64,000 nt of DNA from CADCTB01 sp964479465 (GTDB lineage Bacteria; Actinomycetota; Acidimicrobiia; Acidimicrobiales; AC-14): positions 1 through 64,000 of the forward strand of contig CAYZMG010000005.1 of NCBI GenBank assembly GCA_964479465.1, in the 5' to 3' direction. A model generated the notes under the pieces. The model made no database searches. It worked only from the letters and a program-made list of their open reading frames with translations, and was not told the origin of the DNA. The position numbers were made by a program, and so were the translations under genes. Positions within the stretch are counted from its first letter, which is position 1. Each line of letters opens with the position of its first letter. Below, piece after piece: positions 24,568 to 33,263 of this stretch.

Positions 24568-25632
24568 TTAGGGCAGGAGTAGCGACGCCGCCCGCTGTCC
24601 GGACCGCACCGCGCCCTCCATGTGGCCGGCGCCGGCGCCGGCGGTCTCGGTGCCGGCCCACACCAGGCGTCCGCCCAACAGCGGCTCGGCGAAGGCGGGG
24701 TCACCGTAGGGGAGGGGCTCGGTGAACCACAGCACCTCGTCGTTGGTGTACGGATCGTCCGACCAGTCACGCTCGACGTAGCGCACCGGGTCGGCGGCGC
24801 CGGCGCCGAACAGGCGGCCGAGCTGGGCGAAGATGAGATCTCTGCGGGCCTCAGGTTCGAGGTCGCGGAACTCGTGCCAGCCCGACATGAACCCCCACAG
24901 GGCCCGGATCGTCCCATCGTCGGAGCACGCGTCGTGGACCTCGATGAGCGGCCCCGACCGGCTGAAGGCCAGGCCCGACAGCCCCTCGTCTCGCCAGAAG
25001 GCCGACTCGTACACGGCCAGGCACTTGACCGCGTTGGCCATGAACGTCGGCGTCCCCTGCATCACCCGAACCAGCGGCTCGGGCAGCGCCGGGTCGAAGG
25101 CAATGCCGGCGTGGGCCAGTCGGGGGGGCACGGCGACGACCACCGCCCCGCAGGACAGCTCGGACTCCGCGCCGGCGCCGGCCGCCATAGTCACCCGCAT
25201 CCCGTCGCCGGCGCGGGCCACCACCGTCACGTCGGTCTCCAGGATCACGGCGCCCTCGGGCAGCCGGGCCGCCAGCCGGTGACAGAGGCCCTGGGCGCCG
25301 CCCACGAACCGCAGCTCGGCCGGCGCCGGCGGCGGCAGGTCGATCCGCCGGAGCCCGGCGTCCTCCTCGATGATCGCCCGCCCCTCCCGGTACTGCGGGA
25401 AGGTCTCCAGGCCCAGCCCCGCGGCCAGGGCCCGGATCGCCGGCTGGTTGGCCCAGTGCCAGGTCGCCCCCAGGTCGAGGTACAGCTCCCCGTCGGCCAG
25501 AGTCTTGATGCGCCCCCCGACCTGGGCCCGGGCCTCCACGACGGCCACCGTCCGGCCCGCGCCATGGAGTGCGACGGCGGCAGTCAGCCCGGCGAGGCCG
25601 GCGCCGACGACGACGACGTCGACATCGGGCAC
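24568..25632 (-). CDS. FAD-dependent amine oxidase / flavin monooxygenase-type oxidoreductase
   Basis: A 354-residue flavoprotein of the monoamine-oxidase fold. The N-terminus has the dinucleotide motif VVVVGAGLAGLTAAVAL, followed by VVEARAQVGGRIKT. The C-terminus has the second FAD contact LVWAGTETAGAGAGHMEGAV. Length is shorter than typical monoamine oxidases (about 450). The GTG start at 25632 puts the Rossmann motif at residue 5-15. It follows the PPOX-type gene after one base, so the two are probably cotranscribed. The substrate is unknown. Confidence 0.88.
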   Translation of the reverse strand: MPDVDVVVVGAGLAGLTAAVALHGAGRTVAVVEARAQVGGRIKTLADGELYLDLGATWHWANQPAIRALAAGLGLETFPQYREGRAIIEEDAGLRRIDLPPPAPAELRFVGGAQGLCHRLAARLPEGAVILETDVTVVARAGDGMRVTMAAGAGAESELSCGAVVVAVPPRLAHAGIAFDPALPEPLVRVMQGTPTFMANAVKCLAVYESAFWRDEGLSGLAFSRSGPLIEVHDACSDDGTIRALWGFMSGWHEFRDLEPEARRDLIFAQLGRLFGAGAADPVRYVERDWSDDPYTNDEVLWFTEPLPYGDPAFAEPLLGGRLVWAGTETAGAGAGHMEGAVRSGQRAASLLLP

Positions 25633-25633
25633 C

Positions 25634-26062
25634 TCAGTCGGCGATGTTCTTACGGGCGACGACGCGGGCCGGCGTGACGCGGACCAGCAACTCGCCCTCC
25701 ACCGCGTTGCGCCGGCCGAACTCCTCCGCGTGGCCCTCACCCATGTAGCGGCCGCCGATGCGGGTGGCCCACAGCAGCATCTCGTCGAGGTCGGTGCTCA
25801 CCTCGGCCGTGCCCTCGATCAGCACGTAGCTGAATGGCGGCTGGTCGTCATCCACGCACAGCGCCACCCGGGAGTCGTTGCGAACGGCCCGGCCCTTCAC
25901 TGTCGAGGCGCCGGTGGTGAAGACCACGCTGTCGTCGTCGTCCACGACGATCCAGATGGGGGCGACGTGGGGCCGGCCGTCGGGCCGCACGGTGGCCAGC
26001 ATCGCCGGCCGGGCCGGCTCCCGGAGGAAGGCCCGCCACTCGTCCCCGGTCATCTCGGCCAC
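25634..26062 (-). CDS. PPOX-class (pyridoxamine oxidase-like, probably F420-dependent) protein
   Basis: A protein of about 142 residues with the split-barrel flavin/F420-binding fold. Markers are MLATVRPDGRPHVAPIWIVVDDD, shown here only as LATVRPDGRPHVAPIW, then VVFTTGASTVKGRAVRND and VALCVDDDQPPFSYVLIEG. It resembles the actinobacterial Rv1155-type F420-binding proteins that reduce small metabolites. The GTG at 26062 is used; an ATG three codons later is equally possible. It lies directly upstream of the amine oxidase gene (one-base gap). Confidence 0.82.
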   Translation of the reverse strand: MAEMTGDEWRAFLREPARPAMLATVRPDGRPHVAPIWIVVDDDDSVVFTTGASTVKGRAVRNDSRVALCVDDDQPPFSYVLIEGTAEVSTDLDEMLLWATRIGGRYMGEGHAEEFGRRNAVEGELLVRVTPARVVARKNIAD

Positions 26063-26079
26063 GGGCTCCGAGCTTAGGC

Positions 26080-26487
26080 TCAGGCCTCGGCGGGAACGTC
26101 CTCGTCGTCGTACCACTCGACGTCGCAGTGCAGCGTGCAGCGCTGCACCCCTTGGACGCCGCGCATCCGGCGGGCGGCGTCCTCGACGACGACGAGCACG
26201 TTGTGGGCCAGCACCTGGCCCCAGGCGTAGCGGCAGGAACCGTCGGGCCGGCGGCGCAGCGGGGAGACGTCGTCCACGTGGGCGGAGACGTCGCCGTCCC
26301 GGTCGATGAGGATGTGGAGGCTGTCGGTCGCCGAGACCTCGCGGTAGGAAACCTTGCCCGGGTGCAGGATCCCACCCCAGAAGCTGTCGCGGCGGAAGCT
26401 GGTGTTCGCTTCGAGGGCCTTGATCAGGTCACAGCGCGCGTCATCGCCTTGGGGGCCGGAGAGGGGGACGTCGACGTGGGTCTTCAT
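26080..26487 (-). CDS. hypothetical protein (135 residues)
   Basis: A soluble 135-residue protein starting MKTHVDVPLSGPQGDD, with an alternating alpha/beta pattern (HILIDRDGDVSAHVDDV, LVVVEDAARRMRG) and an acidic C-terminus (WYDDEDVPAEA). I do not recognise the family. It is probably the first gene of the operon that continues with the PPOX and amine oxidase genes (17-base gap). The divergent metallopeptidase gene begins 90 bases away. Confidence 0.6.
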   Translation of the reverse strand: MKTHVDVPLSGPQGDDARCDLIKALEANTSFRRDSFWGGILHPGKVSYREVSATDSLHILIDRDGDVSAHVDDVSPLRRRPDGSCRYAWGQVLAHNVLVVVEDAARRMRGVQGVQRCTLHCDVEWYDDEDVPAEA

Positions 26488-26577
26488 GTCGAGAAGGTCT
26501 TCGAGACAGGTGCCCTGATCGGATGACGGCGAATCGGGGAATGATGTTGGCAGCGCCGGCCGACCAGAGGAGCAACA

Positions 26578-27423
26578 GTGCGTTTCCGCAGGGATGTAGG
26601 GCTCGACACGTCCCAGGTGTCCGACCGGCGGGGCGCCGGCCCCCTCGCGATCGGTGGCGGAGGGATCATCGGGCTGATCGTGCTCGTGCTCTCGCTCCTC
26701 AACGGCGGAGGAGGCGGTGGGGGGCTGGGGGTCGACACCCCCGCCGGCGACCTCAAGTCCGACCTGTCGGCCAACTGCCGGACCGGCGAGGACGCAAACC
26801 AGCGCGACGACTGCCGCATCGTGGGCGTCGTCAACAGTGTCCAGAAGTTCTGGGAGCAGCGAGAGCCCAACTACCGGCGGGCCACCACCGTCTTCTTCAA
26901 CGGCGGCGTCCAGACCGGGTGCGGGTCGGCCAGCTCCGCCATCGGCCCCTTCTACTGCCCGGCGGACCAGAAGATCTACATCGACCTGGGCTTTTACGAG
27001 GATCTCCGCAACCGCTTCGGGGCGTCCGGCGGCCCCTTCGCCGAGGCCTACGTGATCGCCCACGAGTACGGCCACCACATCGAGAACCTGCGCGGCGTCC
27101 TGGAGCGGGCCCGGAGCCGGGAGACCGGCCCCCAGAGCCCTGCCGTGCGGGTCGAGCTCCAGGCCGACTGCCTGGCCGGGATGTGGGCGCGGGGCGCGGT
27201 CGAGACCGGCTACATCGAGGAGCTGACCGAAGCCGACATCCGCGACGGGCTCAACGCGGCCGCAGCCATCGGCGACGACCGCATCCAGGAGCAGGCCCAG
27301 GGCCAGGTCAGCCCGGAGTCATGGACCCATGGTTCCTCCGAGCAGCGCCAGAAGTGGTTCCTGACCGGTTTCCGGGCCACGACCGACAACGCCTGCGACA
27401 CCTTCGCCGTCCCCACGGTGTGA
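26578..27423 (+). CDS. neutral zinc metallopeptidase (YpfJ/PF04228 family)
   Basis: A 281-residue protein with one N-terminal membrane helix (about 22-42), then a glycine stretch and an extracytoplasmic peptidase domain. The zinc motif HEYGHH is at 162-167 and the downstream conserved VELQADCLAGMWA would supply the third ligand. Further family markers are FFNGGVQTGCGSA and GPFYCPADQKIYIDLGFY. The mature domain has several cysteines that could form disulfides outside the cell. The GTG start has AGAGGAG upstream. The physiological substrate of the family is unknown. Confidence 0.92.
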   Translation: MRFRRDVGLDTSQVSDRRGAGPLAIGGGGIIGLIVLVLSLLNGGGGGGGLGVDTPAGDLKSDLSANCRTGEDANQRDDCRIVGVVNSVQKFWEQREPNYRRATTVFFNGGVQTGCGSASSAIGPFYCPADQKIYIDLGFYEDLRNRFGASGGPFAEAYVIAHEYGHHIENLRGVLERARSRETGPQSPAVRVELQADCLAGMWARGAVETGYIEELTEADIRDGLNAAAAIGDDRIQEQAQGQVSPESWTHGSSEQRQKWFLTGFRATTDNACDTFAVPTV

Positions 27424-27478
27424 CCGCCGGCCCCGGTTGGGCCGCGCCGGCCCCGGGCATCTACGGTGAAAGCCGCAC

Positions 27479-29035
27479 ATGAACGAAACAGGTAATGCCC
27501 AGCCGAAGGCCCAGCCGAAGGTCGTCATCATCGGCGCCGGCCCCGCCGGCCTGACCGCAGCGTATGAACTCGTGACGCGGTACGGGATCACATCCACCAT
27601 CCTGGAGTCGGACTCCGTCGTCGGCGGGATCAGCCGCACCGTGGAGCGAGACGGCTGGCGATTCGACATCGGTGGCCACCGCTTCTTCACCAAGGTGAAG
27701 GAGGTGGAGGCCTTCTGGCACGAGATCCTCGACGACGAGGACTTCATGCTCCGGCCCCGGATGAGCCGGATCTTCTACAACGGCAAGTACTACGACTACC
27801 CCCTCAAGGCCTCCAACGCCCTGGGAAACCTCGGCATCCTCGAGTCGTTCCGCTGTGTGGCGTCCTACGCATGGGCCCGGGCCCGGCCCCCGAAGGACCA
27901 GTCGACGCTCGAGGGCTGGATCGTCGCCCGCTTCGGCTGGCGCCTCTACAACCACTTCTTCAAGACCTACAACGAGAAGCTGTGGGGTGTGCCGGTCAAC
28001 AAGCTGCCGGCCGACTTCGCCGCCCAGCGCATCAAGAACCTCTCCCTGTCCAACGCGGTCATGAACGCCCTCATGCCCAAGCGGAACCAGAAGGAGATCA
28101 CCTCCCTCATCGAGGAGTTCCAGTACCCCAAGTACGGGCCGGGGATGATGTGGGAGCGCTGCACCGAGAAGGTGCTGGCGAAGGGCTGCACCGTCGAAAT
28201 GAACACCCGGGTGGTCGGCATCCGCCACGAGGAGGGAAAGGCGGTGGCGGTGATCGCCGAGGCCAAGGACGGTACGCGCACCGAATTCCCTTGCGACCAC
28301 GTCATCTCGTCGATGCCGATCTCGCAGTTGCTGAAGGCCATCGAGCCGCCGGCGTCGCCCGAGGCCACCCAGGCCGCAGATGACCTCCGCTACCGGGACT
28401 TCATCACCGTGGCCCTCGTCGTCCCCGAGCGCTACAGCTTCCCGGACAACTGGATCTACGTCCACTCCCAGGAGGTCCAGGTGGGCCGCATCCAGAACTT
28501 CGGCTCTTGGTCGCCCTACCTCATCAAGGAGGGGCGGACGTGCCTGGGCCTGGAGTTCTTCGTCTTCGAGGGCGACTCGACCTGGACCAAGCCGGATGAG
28601 GAGCTCATCGAGCAGGGCAAGCGCGAGTTGGGCATCCTCAACCTGGTGGAGCCGGACAAGGTGGAGGCCGGCTACGTGGTGCGGATGCCCAAGGCGTACC
28701 CGTTCTACGACGAGAACTACAAGGCGAACGTGGCCAAGATCGTCGCCTGGCTCGACCGTTGCACGCCGAACGTCCACCCGGTCGGTCGCAACGGCATGCA
28801 CCGCTACAACAACCAGGACCACTCCATGTACACCGCCATGCTCACGGCGGAGAACATCGCCACCGGCTCGACGCACGACGTGTGGAGCGTCAACGTCGAG
28901 GAGGAGTACCACGAGGAGTCCTCAGAGACCGATGCCCCGACCACGGGCACCCGCGGCACCGGGCGTGACGCCCCGGTGATCCCCCGAGAGCACTACCCCG
29001 AGGACCACCCGGTTCACAACCCGCCGGCGCCGTAG
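27479..29035 (+). CDS. FAD-dependent oxidoreductase (UDP-galactopyranose mutase/protoporphyrinogen oxidase-like)
   Basis: A 518-residue flavoprotein. The FAD motif VVIIGAGPAGLTAAYEL is near residues 15-31, and WRFDIGGHRFFTKVKEVE follows, as in UDP-galactopyranose mutase-like and related actinobacterial oxidoreductases encoded near glycan genes. Other markers are YNEKLWGVPVNKLPADFAAQ and GRNGMHRYNNQDHSMYTAML near the C-terminus. The last 40 residues are an acidic, Pro/Thr-rich tail. It is followed after five bases by a membrane-anchored protein gene, suggesting a two-gene operon. The reaction (sugar mutase versus desaturase-like oxidation) cannot be decided here. Confidence 0.85.
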   Translation: MNETGNAQPKAQPKVVIIGAGPAGLTAAYELVTRYGITSTILESDSVVGGISRTVERDGWRFDIGGHRFFTKVKEVEAFWHEILDDEDFMLRPRMSRIFYNGKYYDYPLKASNALGNLGILESFRCVASYAWARARPPKDQSTLEGWIVARFGWRLYNHFFKTYNEKLWGVPVNKLPADFAAQRIKNLSLSNAVMNALMPKRNQKEITSLIEEFQYPKYGPGMMWERCTEKVLAKGCTVEMNTRVVGIRHEEGKAVAVIAEAKDGTRTEFPCDHVISSMPISQLLKAIEPPASPEATQAADDLRYRDFITVALVVPERYSFPDNWIYVHSQEVQVGRIQNFGSWSPYLIKEGRTCLGLEFFVFEGDSTWTKPDEELIEQGKRELGILNLVEPDKVEAGYVVRMPKAYPFYDENYKANVAKIVAWLDRCTPNVHPVGRNGMHRYNNQDHSMYTAMLTAENIATGSTHDVWSVNVEEEYHEESSETDAPTTGTRGTGRDAPVIPREHYPEDHPVHNPPAP

Positions 29036-29040
29036 TCGGT

Positions 29041-30411
29041 TTGGAGCGCCGGCGGATCCGTAGCGTCGCCGTTCTGCTGGCGGTCGTGTTCGTGGCTCAG
29101 GCGGTCGCGGTGGTCGCCCGCCGGGGCGAGGATGTTCCCGCCCGCGTGGCGCTTCGGCCGGGGGCCGAGCCGCTGGTCTCCGACGTGCTCCTCTCCGAGG
29201 GCCGGGTGCTGCGGGCCACCGTTACAGGGGACGCCTTCAGCCCGCCGGCCCACGCCGTCTACGGGGAGGCAGGGCGGGCCGACCCGCTCACCGGCCGCAT
29301 GCTGGCGATCGGCACCGCGTTTGGCGACGCCGGCGCCGTCGTCCCCACCTCGGAGACGCCGGGGTTCCGGCTGGTCGCGCTCGGGGACAGAAGCGCCGCC
29401 GTCGGCCACGACCGCTCGTGGGCGTGGGTCACGTGGACATTGCCGAACTGCACGGGCTTCTGCCAGGGCTACGCCGCCGGCCGCAATCTCACAGAGACCG
29501 AAGTCGTCACCGCCGCCAGCGCCGCAACGGTGGCCGGCAGCACGCCGGCCGTCGCCGCCACCTCGGTGCCGGCCGGCCTGACTCTGCTGCTTACCGCCCG
29601 GCTCGACCTCAAGGGCTTCGACGCCCCTCGGGCCCAGTCCGTGACGTGGCTGTGGGATGGCGCGATCGTCGGGTTCAGCGTTGTGCCCGACGCCGGCCTT
29701 GCCCTGCTGCTGCGGTTCTGGGTCGACGGGGGCCCGGTGGAGGTGCGGGACCGCCCTGGCGCCGCGGGAGAGGTGGCCCGGGTCGGGTACGCCGGCGACG
29801 TCGTCGCCCGGGCGTGGTCCGAGGGCGGGCGATCCCTTCTCCTGATCTCCAACCGCCTGTCCTTCGACGAATTCGACCGGTTCCTCGCCGGCGTGCGGGT
29901 GGCGGAAGCCGGCGAGTGGGAGGCGCTGCGCAGCGGGGTCCTCGACGTCTCCACCGATTCCCTCGTCGACGAGTGCCGGGGAGCGGGTGGGTCGTTCACC
30001 CCGGTCGGTCGGCAGGAGGGCCCTTACCGGTGGGCGGTCGGGTTCGGCGTCGCGCCGCGAAACGTGCTGTGCGACGTGATCCTCACGCCGGACCGCACGT
30101 CGCTGGGCCTCAGCGGGTTTTCCCGCCCGGCGCCCAGGGCCATCTCGGTGACGACGAAGGTCACTCCCGTCGGCACAGACCCCGCCGGGCTGTTCGTGGC
30201 CGGCGTGGCGCCGGCGGGGACGGCCCGTGTCCGGCTCGATGTGGCCGGAGGCCGCCAGCTCGATGCCGAACTGGCCGGCGCCGGGCCGGCGCCGGGGGAG
30301 CGGTTCTACGCCGCCTTCGTCGAGGGCACCGTGCGGGCCCGCCCGACGGTGGTCGCACTCAACGGCGCCGGCGCCGAGATCGCCCGGGCCGCCGGCGGGG
30401 CGCCGGCGTAG
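29041..30411 (+). CDS. membrane-anchored extracytoplasmic protein of unknown function
   Basis: A 456-residue protein from a TTG start five bases after the flavoprotein gene. The N-terminus MERRRIRSVAVLLAVVFVAQ is a basic head plus one hydrophobic helix, which is either an anchor or an uncleaved signal. The rest is Ala/Gly/Val-rich and beta-like, with a few cysteines (LPNCTGFCQGYA, NVLCDVIL). No motif is recognised. The TTG is chosen because no other start keeps the hydrophobic segment whole. Confidence 0.65.
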   Translation: MERRRIRSVAVLLAVVFVAQAVAVVARRGEDVPARVALRPGAEPLVSDVLLSEGRVLRATVTGDAFSPPAHAVYGEAGRADPLTGRMLAIGTAFGDAGAVVPTSETPGFRLVALGDRSAAVGHDRSWAWVTWTLPNCTGFCQGYAAGRNLTETEVVTAASAATVAGSTPAVAATSVPAGLTLLLTARLDLKGFDAPRAQSVTWLWDGAIVGFSVVPDAGLALLLRFWVDGGPVEVRDRPGAAGEVARVGYAGDVVARAWSEGGRSLLLISNRLSFDEFDRFLAGVRVAEAGEWEALRSGVLDVSTDSLVDECRGAGGSFTPVGRQEGPYRWAVGFGVAPRNVLCDVILTPDRTSLGLSGFSRPAPRAISVTTKVTPVGTDPAGLFVAGVAPAGTARVRLDVAGGRQLDAELAGAGPAPGERFYAAFVEGTVRARPTVVALNGAGAEIARAAGGAPA

Positions 30412-30427
30412 GAGCCACGGGGCGGGA

Positions 30428-30453
30428 GCAACCTTTCTCATGCGCTCTGCGTC
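30428..30453 (+). promoter_or_regulatory. candidate ECF-type autoregulatory promoter
   Basis: GCAACC (30428-30433) is separated by 16 bases from CGTC (30450-30453). The AAC-N16/17-CGTC pattern is typical of promoters read by extracytoplasmic-function sigma factors, and those genes often drive their own transcription. The site lies 30 bases upstream of the GTG of an ECF sigma gene. This is pattern recognition on one instance. Confidence 0.4.
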
Positions 30454-30482
30454 AGTGATGACATGTGCTCAAAGGAGGGTCG

Positions 30483-31001
30483 GTGCCGGTTACGACCGCG
30501 TTAGATCCCGAGGCCACGGCGGACTTCGGAAGTCTCTTCGAGACGCACCACAAAGAGCTGTTCCGACTGGCACTGCTGCTCACCGGCGGAGACCGGTCCC
30601 TCGCCGAGGAGGCCGTGAGCCATGCGTTCGTGGCCACGCTGCCGAAGTGGCGTGAGGGAAACGTGCTCGAGGCGGTGCCGTATCTGCGCAGGGCAGTCGC
30701 CAACCAGGTCAACGGCACGTTCCGCCGCCGGCGCCTGGAACGGCGAGAGGTCATGCGCCCGAACCGGACGGAGCCGTCGACAAGTCCGGGCGAGCGGGCA
30801 GTCGATGATCGCGATTTGCTCTGGTCGGCCCTGCGGTGCCTGCCTCCCAAGCAGCGATCGGCTGTCGTACTCCGCTTCTACTTGGATCTGTCGGAGACCG
30901 AGGCGGCCCGCGTCCTGGGAGTGTCCGTGGGCACGGTGAAGTCCCAGACCGCCCGTGGGCTGGTCAAGCTACGTCAACTGTTGGGAGGGGTCGATGTCTG
31001 A
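30483..31001 (+). CDS. ECF-family RNA polymerase sigma factor
   Basis: A 172-residue sigma factor. Region 2 spans about 20-80 (FETHHKELFRLALLLTGGDR and the helix ending AEEAVSHAFVATLPKW) and region 4 about 110-165 (LRCLPPKQRSAVVLRFYLDL, then ETEAARVLGVSVGTVKSQTA as helix-turn-helix). The GTG at 30483 is preferred over one at 30465 because AAAGGAGGG sits just upstream of it, at 30471-30479. The gene overlaps the next, membrane-bound gene by eight bases. That layout fits a sigma factor with a coupled regulator, although the partner lacks a recognisable zinc anti-sigma motif. Confidence 0.9.
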   Translation: MPVTTALDPEATADFGSLFETHHKELFRLALLLTGGDRSLAEEAVSHAFVATLPKWREGNVLEAVPYLRRAVANQVNGTFRRRRLERREVMRPNRTEPSTSPGERAVDDRDLLWSALRCLPPKQRSAVVLRFYLDLSETEAARVLGVSVGTVKSQTARGLVKLRQLLGGVDV

Positions 31002-31593
31002 GATGAACCACGGTCTTGGTGACCGCCTGCAGCTTCTCGTCGCCGCTGAGGAGCCGCCGGCGACCTTGCGTCGCAACGTCGAGCAGCAGCTTCGCCGGCC
31101 ACTGCCTCGTCGCAACCCCGTGCCGAGGGTCCTGGCCATGGCGAGTGTCGTGGCCGCGTTGGTCGTCGGCACCGTTGCCCTCGCGGGTGGCCTCGGATCG
31201 CCCGACTCGGGCCAGCAGGTCTCCGCCATCGCTCCATCCGCACCCGCATTGCTTCCCGCCGCTGAGCTGCCACACGGCCGCTCCGGCACCCGGGTCCTGG
31301 CTGCAGACGCCACCCGGACCCAGGACACGGCGCAGGCGGCGCTGCGGCGGCTCCAGGCGGCGGGCTACATCGGCGCGGGTGTTCTGGACGCTCCGGCGCC
31401 GGCAACGACGTCGAGGGTGTACTACGCGCCCGGGTACGAGGCCGAAGCGCTGGACGTGGCCCACGTGCTCGGTCTGGACGAGTCGGCGGTCAACCGGACA
31501 CCTCCCGCTGTCCCGGAGCCGAACGGTGCAGAGGTGCTGGTCGTCGTCGGGACGGACCTGGTCGGGCCAGGCGTGTCGTCAGTCGGCGGATGA
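30994..31593 (+). CDS. single-pass membrane protein with LytR_C-like domain, coupled to the sigma factor gene
   Basis: A 199-residue protein with a short cytoplasmic N-terminus (1-44, helical and basic), one membrane helix (about 45-67) and an extracytoplasmic part. The latter (about 95-195) resembles the LytR C-terminal domain: paired helices AAADATRTQDTAQAALRRL-like, then SRVYYAPGYEAEALDVAHVLG and AEVLVVVGTDLVG. Its topology is that of an anti-sigma factor, with the cytoplasmic end free to hold the sigma factor. The ATG at 30994 has GGAGGGG upstream and overlaps the sigma gene. Its 3' end overlaps the convergent ABC permease gene by 15 bases. Confidence 0.75.
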   Translation: MSEMNHGLGDRLQLLVAAEEPPATLRRNVEQQLRRPLPRRNPVPRVLAMASVVAALVVGTVALAGGLGSPDSGQQVSAIAPSAPALLPAAELPHGRSGTRVLAADATRTQDTAQAALRRLQAAGYIGAGVLDAPAPATTSRVYYAPGYEAEALDVAHVLGLDESAVNRTPPAVPEPNGAEVLVVVGTDLVGPGVSSVGG

Positions 31594-32322
31594 CGCCGGC
31601 TTCAGGGAGCGCAGCCGGCGGGTGGCGATGGCGAGGCCGACAAGGGTGACGAGGGCGAGGCGGCCCACGGCGGCCCAGCCGCTGGGGACCCCCTCCCGTC
31701 CCAGCTCCTCGGCCGAGCCGGTGAGGCCGACGAGGACGGCCTGGGCCAGCCAGCCGGGGGAGAGCTGGGCGATGCCGGCGAGGGCGGCGCCGAGCAGGCG
31801 CTCGACGAGGATGACCAGCACCAACGACCAGACCACGGGCCGCTTGAAGGTGGCGCCGATGGCGACGAACAGCGCCAGGTAGGCGCCGGCGCCGGCGAGG
31901 GCGGCCACAGCCGCGGCGCCGGCGCTCGACGGCGCACCGGCTACGAACGCGGCGCCAGCGGCGGCGGGGACCAGGATGGCGGCGGCGATGATCCAACCGC
32001 CGAGCCAGCGGCCGGCGGCGATGGTGGAGTACCTCACCGGGCTGAGCCAGGTGAAGGCGAAGACGCCGGAGCGGATCTCGGCGCCGAGGAGGGCGTCGCC
32101 GATCACCAGGCAGGTGATGGGCAGGATCAGGGTGTGCATCGCCGTGCCGCCCACCCGGGCGAAGGCGATGACCGCCGTCTCGTCGGACAGGCGGGAGAGC
32201 AGCCCGAACAGCAGCGCCCCGGCGATAGGCAGCAGGAGTAGCACCCGCTGGGACGGCACGCAGGCCCGCACCGTGTATCGCACGATGGCGGCGAGGGGCG
32301 ACCGAGTCGCCATGCGAGTCAT
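31579..32322 (-). CDS. ABC-2 type export permease
   Basis: A 247-residue membrane protein with about six helices, starting at the ATG at 32322 that overlaps the stop of its ATPase gene (ATGA). Segments such as VLLLLPIAGALLFGLLSRL and IRSGVFAFTWLSPVRYSTIAAGR match ABC-2 permeases with a cytoplasmic coupling region. It is the last gene of a four-gene cassette containing two ATPase-permease pairs. The substrate is unknown; such pairs export drugs, lipids or peptides. Confidence 0.8.
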   Translation of the reverse strand: MTRMATRSPLAAIVRYTVRACVPSQRVLLLLPIAGALLFGLLSRLSDETAVIAFARVGGTAMHTLILPITCLVIGDALLGAEIRSGVFAFTWLSPVRYSTIAAGRWLGGWIIAAAILVPAAAGAAFVAGAPSSAGAAAVAALAGAGAYLALFVAIGATFKRPVVWSLVLVILVERLLGAALAGIAQLSPGWLAQAVLVGLTGSAEELGREGVPSGWAAVGRLALVTLVGLAIATRRLRSLKPASSAD

Positions 32323-33263
32323 CGCACCAGCTCCCGGAACAGGCTCTCCAGGGAGTCGTCGAGGGGGCGGACCTCCCGAAGGCGCACCCCGAGCTTGCGG
32401 GCCACGGGAGCGACGGCGACGGCCAGGTCGCGGGCCCGGTCGGTGGTGACGACGAGGCCGGCATCGGTGAGGCTCACGCCGGCCACGGTGTCGAGGTCGA
32501 GCAGGGCGGCCGCCAGCCGGCGAGGCTCGTCGGCGCGGATGAGCACGTGGCGGGGCCGGTCGTCCATGGCATCGCGGATGGCCCGGTGGTTGCCGGCGGC
32601 GGCCAGGCGGCCGTGGATCAGGACGAGGACCCGGTCGGCCAGGCGTTCGACCTCGGAGAGCACGTGTGAGCTGACGATGACGGTGCGCCCCTCGGCGCCG
32701 AGGCGGCGGAACAGGTCGGTGAGGTTCACCCGCTGGACCGGGTCGGCGCCGTTGAGGGGCTCGTCGAGGACCAGCACCGGCGGGTCGGTGACGAGGGCGG
32801 CGGCCACCTTGGCCCGCTGGCGCATGCCCTTGCTGAACCCTCGCAGCCGGCGATCGGCCGCCGGCAGCATGTCGACGAGCTCCAGGGCCGCATCGGCGGC
32901 CCGGGGGTCGCGCACGCCGTGCAGGTCGGCGACGTAGCGCACCAGCTCCCGGGCCGTCAGCTGAGCGGGGACGGCTTCGTCCTCGGGCACGAGGGCGATG
33001 CGGCGGTGAACGCCGCGATCGGTGCGGGGGTCCTTGCCCTCCACCCGCACCTGGCCGGCGTTCACGCCGATCAGCCCGGTGATCGCCCGCATCAGGGTGC
33101 TCTTGCCGGCGCCGTTGGGCCCCAGCAGGCCCGTCACGCCCGGGCCGAACGAGCACGACAGCTCAGAGAGTGCCACCTTCTGCCCGAACCACACCGAGGC
33201 GTCGTTGACCTCGACGGTGGCGCCGGCGACGAACGCCGGGTCGTCGTTCGGGGACGCCGTCAT
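32319..33263 (-). CDS. ABC transporter ATPase (export type)
   Basis: A 314-residue ATPase with Walker A GPNGAGKST, the degenerate signature FSKGMRQRAKVAAAL, Walker B VLVLDEPLNGADP and H-loop VSSHVL. The FSKGMRQR signature is usual in CcmA-like, drug-export ATPases. A C-terminal domain of about 90 residues follows the nucleotide-binding core. It is linked to the genes on both sides by ATGA overlaps, so all four cassette proteins are coordinately made. Confidence 0.9.
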   Translation of the reverse strand: MTASPNDDPAFVAGATVEVNDASVWFGQKVALSELSCSFGPGVTGLLGPNGAGKSTLMRAITGLIGVNAGQVRVEGKDPRTDRGVHRRIALVPEDEAVPAQLTARELVRYVADLHGVRDPRAADAALELVDMLPAADRRLRGFSKGMRQRAKVAAALVTDPPVLVLDEPLNGADPVQRVNLTDLFRRLGAEGRTVIVSSHVLSEVERLADRVLVLIHGRLAAAGNHRAIRDAMDDRPRHVLIRADEPRRLAAALLDLDTVAGVSLTDAGLVVTTDRARDLAVAVAPVARKLGVRLREVRPLDDSLESLFRELVR

